In this document: positions 4,645-6,961 of the stretch, in pieces
Layout: each line of letters begins with the position of its first letter
Position numbering within the stretch: position 1 is the first letter of the stretch
From: VRUE01 sp046733275
GTDB taxonomy: Bacteria > Actinomycetota > Thermoleophilia > Solirubrobacterales > 70-9
Direction of reading: 5' to 3'
NCBI GenBank assembly: GCA_046733275.1
Contig: JBKPOW010000202.1
Span: 1 to 6,961 of the forward strand
DNA length: 6,961 nucleotides
Position numbers and translations under genes: made by a program
The notes under the pieces: model-generated
What the model saw: the letters and a program-made list of their open reading frames with translations, nothing else
Databases searched by the model: none
What the model was told of the DNA's origin: nothing

Positions 4645-5255
4645 CGACCAGCGGGAAGTGCCGGGAAGGAGCAGACATCACCACCAGTCTCACCCCCACC
4701 TCAGCTTCCGAGGGACTAGGCGCCGGGAGCTTTCCCGGCCCCGGGACTTATTTCTGTGTCGAGTGCGGTTGCCAGCTCGCCCTCAACGAGGACGACCGAT
4801 TGCCCGAGTGCCCGCGCTGCGGCGCCTCGCGCTTCCAGCTCGACTCGATCTTCGAGTCGATGCAGGAACACGGCGAGGCCGAGACGACGGCGGAGTTCGA
4901 GATGCCCGTCGAGGGCGACTCGACAACGTGGCTCGACGAGGTGCAGGCCCGGCTCAGCCCCGGCAGCCGCCACCTGGTCTGCCGCGACGGCGACGGCGAG
5001 GTGCTCGATTTCGAGATCGCCTCCGGCTGGACTAGGATCGGCCGCAGCGTCACCGCTGACGTCCGCCTCGACGACCCCAGCGTCTCGCGCCGCCACGCCC
5101 TCGTCGTCAGCGAACCGGGCGAGCCGCTGCGCGTGCTCGACGACCGCAGCCTCAACGGCGTCTTCGTCAACGGCGAAGTGGTCGAGTGGGGCAAGCTGCG
5201 CGACGGCGACGAGCTGGCGATAGGCCGCTACCGCCTCTTCGCCCTCGACGGCTGA
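4623..5255 (+). CDS. Zinc-ribbon and FHA-domain protein with GarA/OdhI-like ETT motif
   Basis: From GTG 4623 this encodes 210 residues. A CxxC...CxxC zinc ribbon is built from Cys45, Cys48, Cys63 and Cys66. Then comes AETTAEFEMP (86-95), a short linker, PGSRHLVC (113-120), and an FHA domain (about 117-208) with the phosphothreonine-binding landmarks Gly140-Arg141-Ser142, Ser155-Arg-Arg-His158 and Asn178-Gly179. The order ETTxxF, PGSxxLV, FHA is that of GarA/OdhI, where a PknB/PknG-type kinase phosphorylates one ETT threonine, the tail folds onto its own FHA, and control of 2-oxoglutarate dehydrogenase and glutamate metabolism is released. Here Thr88/Thr89 would be the targets. The zinc ribbon is an addition to that layout. 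The start is uncertain: GTG 4623 falls within a good promoter, while AAGGAG (4666-4671) stands 5 bases before ATC 4677, giving (I/M)TTSLTPTS and 192 residues. No other standard start exists before the zinc ribbon. GarA-like function is inference. Confidence 0.88.
   Translation: MATAGIGSTSGKCREGADITTSLTPTSASEGLGAGSFPGPGTYFCVECGCQLALNEDDRLPECPRCGASRFQLDSIFESMQEHGEAETTAEFEMPVEGDSTTWLDEVQARLSPGSRHLVCRDGDGEVLDFEIASGWTRIGRSVTADVRLDDPSVSRRHALVVSEPGEPLRVLDDRSLNGVFVNGEVVEWGKLRDGDELAIGRYRLFALDG
4666..4671 (+). promoter_or_regulatory. Strong Shine-Dalgarno in front of an ATC codon
   Basis: AAGGAG, the best ribosome binding site in the window, lies 5 bases before ATC ACC ACC (4677 on), in frame with the FHA protein. 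ATG ACC ACC (MTT) would be a very ordinary start. The site falls about 15 bases after the expected transcription start. It supports initiation at 4677, either at a rare ATC start or at an ATG misread as ATC. Confidence 0.5.
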
Positions 5256-5259
5256 ACAA

Positions 5260-5319
5260 CCCGCTCCGCTGTGCCTTATCCCTGCCCAGGGACGAAAAGG
5301 AACAACGGAGGCGGGTTTT
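5260..5319 (+). terminator. Extended hairpin with T run after the FHA gene
   Basis: CCCGCTCCG (5260-5268) pairs with CGGAGGCGGG (5306-5315) with one bulge, followed at once by TTTT (5316-5319). Inside, CCTT (5274-5277) can pair with AAGG (5297-5300), and TCCCTG (5279-5284) is perfectly complementary to CAGGGA (5287-5292). The whole makes one long interrupted stem ending in a U tract, starting 4 bases after the FHA stop. An intrinsic terminator is likely; the long stem could also be the 3' end of a small stable RNA. Confidence 0.6.
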
Positions 5320-5336
5320 CTGGCCTCTGACGCCCC

Positions 5337-5342
5337 TAGAGT
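5337..5342 (+). promoter_or_regulatory. Putative -10 element of the coiled-coil gene (leaderless type)
   Basis: TAGAGT ends exactly 7 bases before ATG 5350, so the mRNA would begin at the start codon. This makes ATG 5350 a better start than the in-frame GTG at 5341, which overlaps the hexamer. There is no Shine-Dalgarno. The -35 region contains only a weak GGTTTT (5314-5319, 17-base spacer), shared with the terminator T run. Confidence 0.5.
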
Positions 5343-5349
5343 GAGTGCC

Positions 5350-5703
5350 ATGGATCAGCCGCAGGACCCCTCGGCGGCAGCCGAGCAGGCGCGTCGACGC
5401 CTGCACGAAGAGATCGAGCGCGTCCGCATGGGCGTCGAGGAGATGCTCGCGGAGCAGGGCGGCGATCACGACCACCCCGAGCTGCGCCGCGAGCTGGACG
5501 AGATCCGCAGCTATGTGAAGAAGCGCATGCGGAAGTCAGAGAAGCGCCTCGAAAAGCGCATGGACAAGCTGGAACGCCGCATAGATCAGGTAGAGGCCGA
5601 CCGCCAGCATGCTGAGTGGCGAATCCACACCAACACTGAGCAGATGCTTGATGGCCTCCTCCGCGAGGTCCGCGCCATAGCCGACCTTCTTACGGGTAAG
5701 TAG
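5350..5703 (+). CDS. Small charged coiled-coil protein, function unknown
   Basis: This 117-residue protein has no recognised domain, signal peptide or membrane helix, so it should be cytoplasmic. An N-terminal helix-like stretch (10-35) leads to GGDHDHPE (37-44), then a long basic/acidic heptad region (about 45-88), with EKRLEKRMDKLERRIDQVEAD at its core, where Leu/Met/Ile recur at heptad spacing. A second amphipathic helix (97-115, EQMLDGLLREVRAIADLL) ends the protein. Self-association through a coiled coil is likely. The start at ATG 5350 is chosen because TAGAGT stands 7 bases before it; GTG 5341 would add three residues. The last third (about 5570-5703) uses more AT-ending codons, such as ATA and CTT, than its neighbours, yet the reading frame shows no break. 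It lies between the FHA gene and the convergent glutamate synthase gene, 30 bases from the latter. No function is proposed. Confidence 0.75.
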   Translation: MDQPQDPSAAAEQARRRLHEEIERVRMGVEEMLAEQGGDHDHPELRRELDEIRSYVKKRMRKSEKRLEKRMDKLERRIDQVEADRQHAEWRIHTNTEQMLDGLLREVRAIADLLTGK

Positions 5704-5733
5704 GCGCGGGTTCCGTCGGAGGGGTGTCCGTCC

Positions 5734-6961
5734 CTACTCGGTCGAAATCGAAGGATCGGCCTGCACCTTGTGCGGCACGATCATCAGGAAGTTATCCGCA
5801 GCGGAACCAGCGAGAGCGCGAACTCGATCTGCTTCCTCGTCTTGATCCGTAGCTTCAAGCTCCTTTGAGTAGTGCGAGAGCAGGTCGTCGACGTCCAACA
5901 GACCCTCGGAGTCGAGCTCTTTGAGCTCGACTTTGGCGCCCTCGCCCAGCCGCGCCTCGATCGCCTCTCGGTTGATGCCGAAGGCGTTGTGGCGGACGTA
6001 GACGCGGCCGCCGGTCATCCCGGCGCAGGCCCACGGACCGAGGTCGCCGAGCACGACCGCCCGGCCGGAGGTCATGTACTCGAAGGCGAAGCCCTTGGCG
6101 TTGGCGCGGTCGACAACACAGCCGCGGCTGTCGTCGATGTCGCCCTCGGGCTCGCCGCCGAGCACGACGTCGGCGCCGGAGAGGCGGATGCAGAAGCGCG
6201 AGTCGGCCGATCCCTGGACGAAGAGGCGGCCGCGCTGGGCACCGTAGGCGAAGGACTTGCCGACCGAGCCGTTGAGCCGGCGGCCCTTGGCCCCCTTGCC
6301 CTTGAGCACGGCGACGGTGCCGCCCAGCATCCCCTTGCCGACGCCGTCCTGGGCGCCGCCCTCGACCCGGATCGAGACACCGTAGGCGTTGAAGGCGCCG
6401 AAGCCCTGGCCGGCGACCGAGCCGCCGTTGAACTCGAGGTCGGCGAGCACGTCGTCGGTCGACTCGGGCCCGTCCTCGAAGATGCGCGAGCGGGCAATCG
6501 CCCCGGCCAGCTCGGTGCCGAGCACGCGGTCGTTGGCGTCGGTCGGACGCGGGAAGCTGCTGCTGACCGTGCTGCCGGAGCAGACTTCGCCGGCGAGGGC
6601 GCCGATCTGGGCCGATGCCGCCTTCGCCTCCATGCGGATCGGGCGGGCGACCACGAGCCCCGCCTCGGCCCGCTCCTCGGCGATCTCCTCCGCCACCGGC
6701 AGGTCGATCGGCTCGAGGTCGAGGAACTCCTCCAGCGGCGTGATCAGCGGCGCCAGGTCGATCTGGTCGTGGTGGGAGACCTGCTCGAGCAGGTCGTAGC
6801 GGCCGACCAGGTCCTGGGCGCGGTCGTAGCCGAGCGAGGCGACGACCTCCTTCACCTCCTCGCCCATCGCCTGGAAGAAGCGGGCCGAGCTCTCGGCGCC
6901 GTCCTCGACCGGGGTGAACTTCTTGAGGCCGTGGTCCTGGGCCTGCTCGACGGTCTCGATC
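5734..6961 (-). CDS. gltB: Glutamate synthase large subunit, C-terminal part (runs off right edge)
   Basis: The frame stays open to the right edge; the visible 408 residues are the end of a protein that is normally about 1,500 residues. Glutamate synthase makes two glutamates from glutamine and 2-oxoglutarate. Counting from Met at 6867 as residue 1, EEVKEVVASLGYDRAQDLVGR (3-23) is the link that follows the FMN/Fe-S synthase domain. FPRPTDANDRVLGTELAGAIAR (105-126) and GSVAGQGFGAFNAYGVSIRVEG (149-170) open the GXGXG beta-helix domain, whose turns continue through DGVGKGMLGGTVAV, NGSVGKSFAYGAQRG, FVQGSADSRFCIRLSGADVVL and MTSGRAVVLGDLG...GMTGGRVYV (to 291). This domain is structural and couples the glutaminase and synthase sites. 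An extra stretch of about 20 residues (EPEGDIDDSRGCVVDRANAKG, 239-259) interrupts the usual VVxG-hGxEYMTGG link. The catalytic residues lie outside the window. It converges on the coiled-coil gene. The 3' end (5737-5930) is lower in GC than the rest. Confidence 0.92.
   Translation of the reverse strand, partial: IETVEQAQDHGLKKFTPVEDGAESSARFFQAMGEEVKEVVASLGYDRAQDLVGRYDLLEQVSHHDQIDLAPLITPLEEFLDLEPIDLPVAEEIAEERAEAGLVVARPIRMEAKAASAQIGALAGEVCSGSTVSSSFPRPTDANDRVLGTELAGAIARSRIFEDGPESTDDVLADLEFNGGSVAGQGFGAFNAYGVSIRVEGGAQDGVGKGMLGGTVAVLKGKGAKGRRLNGSVGKSFAYGAQRGRLFVQGSADSRFCIRLSGADVVLGGEPEGDIDDSRGCVVDRANAKGFAFEYMTSGRAVVLGDLGPWACAGMTGGRVYVRHNAFGINREAIEARLGEGAKVELKELDSEGLLDVDDLLSHYSKELEATDQDEEADRVRALAGSAADNFLMIVPHKVQADPSISTE

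Noticed and set aside
4652..4668. Direct repeat CGGGAAG at 10-base spacing (4652-4658 and 4662-4668)
   Set aside because: The second copy is part of the Shine-Dalgarno, and two 7-mers are too little to call an operator.
4716..5351. Minus-strand open frame of 211 codons antisense to the FHA gene
   Set aside because: The sense strand encodes zinc-ribbon and FHA motifs; this frame also crosses the terminator and the next promoter.
1002..5703. Possible new defence or mobile system
   Set aside because: No integrase, transposase, nuclease-helicase pair, toxin-antitoxin pattern or repeat array is present; the genes read as ordinary chromosomal envelope and metabolic functions.

Overview
This is a very GC-rich bacterial window, roughly 70% GC by eye, with tightly packed genes and many GTG starts. 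It comes from a metagenome or shotgun assembly. The first 23 bases are Nextera transposase adapter, so the left edge is a contig end with untrimmed adapter and not a biological junction. Three traits suggest an actinobacterium: a MarP-like protease domain, a penicillin-binding protein with an NTF2-like domain, and a GarA-like FHA protein. A Thermoleophilia/Solirubrobacterales-type lineage is my best guess, but that placement is inference. No mobile element, CRISPR array, tRNA or rRNA was seen, and no gene-free stretch exceeds 300 bases.

Layout: (1) 24-951, minus strand: an HxlR-family regulator followed after 10 bases by xseA, which is cut by the contig edge. (2) 1002-3557, plus strand: a membrane-anchored trypsin-like protease related to MarP, diverging from hxlR across a perfect 6-5-6 inverted repeat, then a class B penicillin-binding protein. 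(3) 3560-4577, minus strand: an SRPBCC-fold protein followed by a lipoprotein. The pair converges on the penicillin-binding protein with only 2 bases between stop codons. (4) 4623-5255, plus strand: a zinc-ribbon plus FHA protein carrying an N-terminal ETT motif like GarA/OdhI, with a good sigma70-type promoter and an extended hairpin ending in a T run behind it. (5) 5350-5703, plus strand: a small charged coiled-coil protein. (6) 5734-6961, minus strand: the C-terminal part of the glutamate synthase large subunit, running off the right edge.

Two themes stand out. One is the cell envelope: an anchored protease, a peptidoglycan transpeptidase and a lipoprotein. The other is a possible nitrogen-control pair. 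In mycobacteria GarA controls 2-oxoglutarate use and stimulates glutamate synthase, and here an ETT-FHA protein lies about 480 bases from the end of a glutamate synthase gene. A repeated promoter layout, TANNNT 7-10 bases before the start codon with no Shine-Dalgarno between, suggests that most genes here are read from leaderless mRNAs. The FHA gene is the exception: it has a strong Shine-Dalgarno placed in front of an ATC codon. I found no convincing wholly new system. The best candidates for follow-up are the zinc-ribbon GarA-like protein next to gltB, its start codon, and the CvpA-less MarP-like protease.
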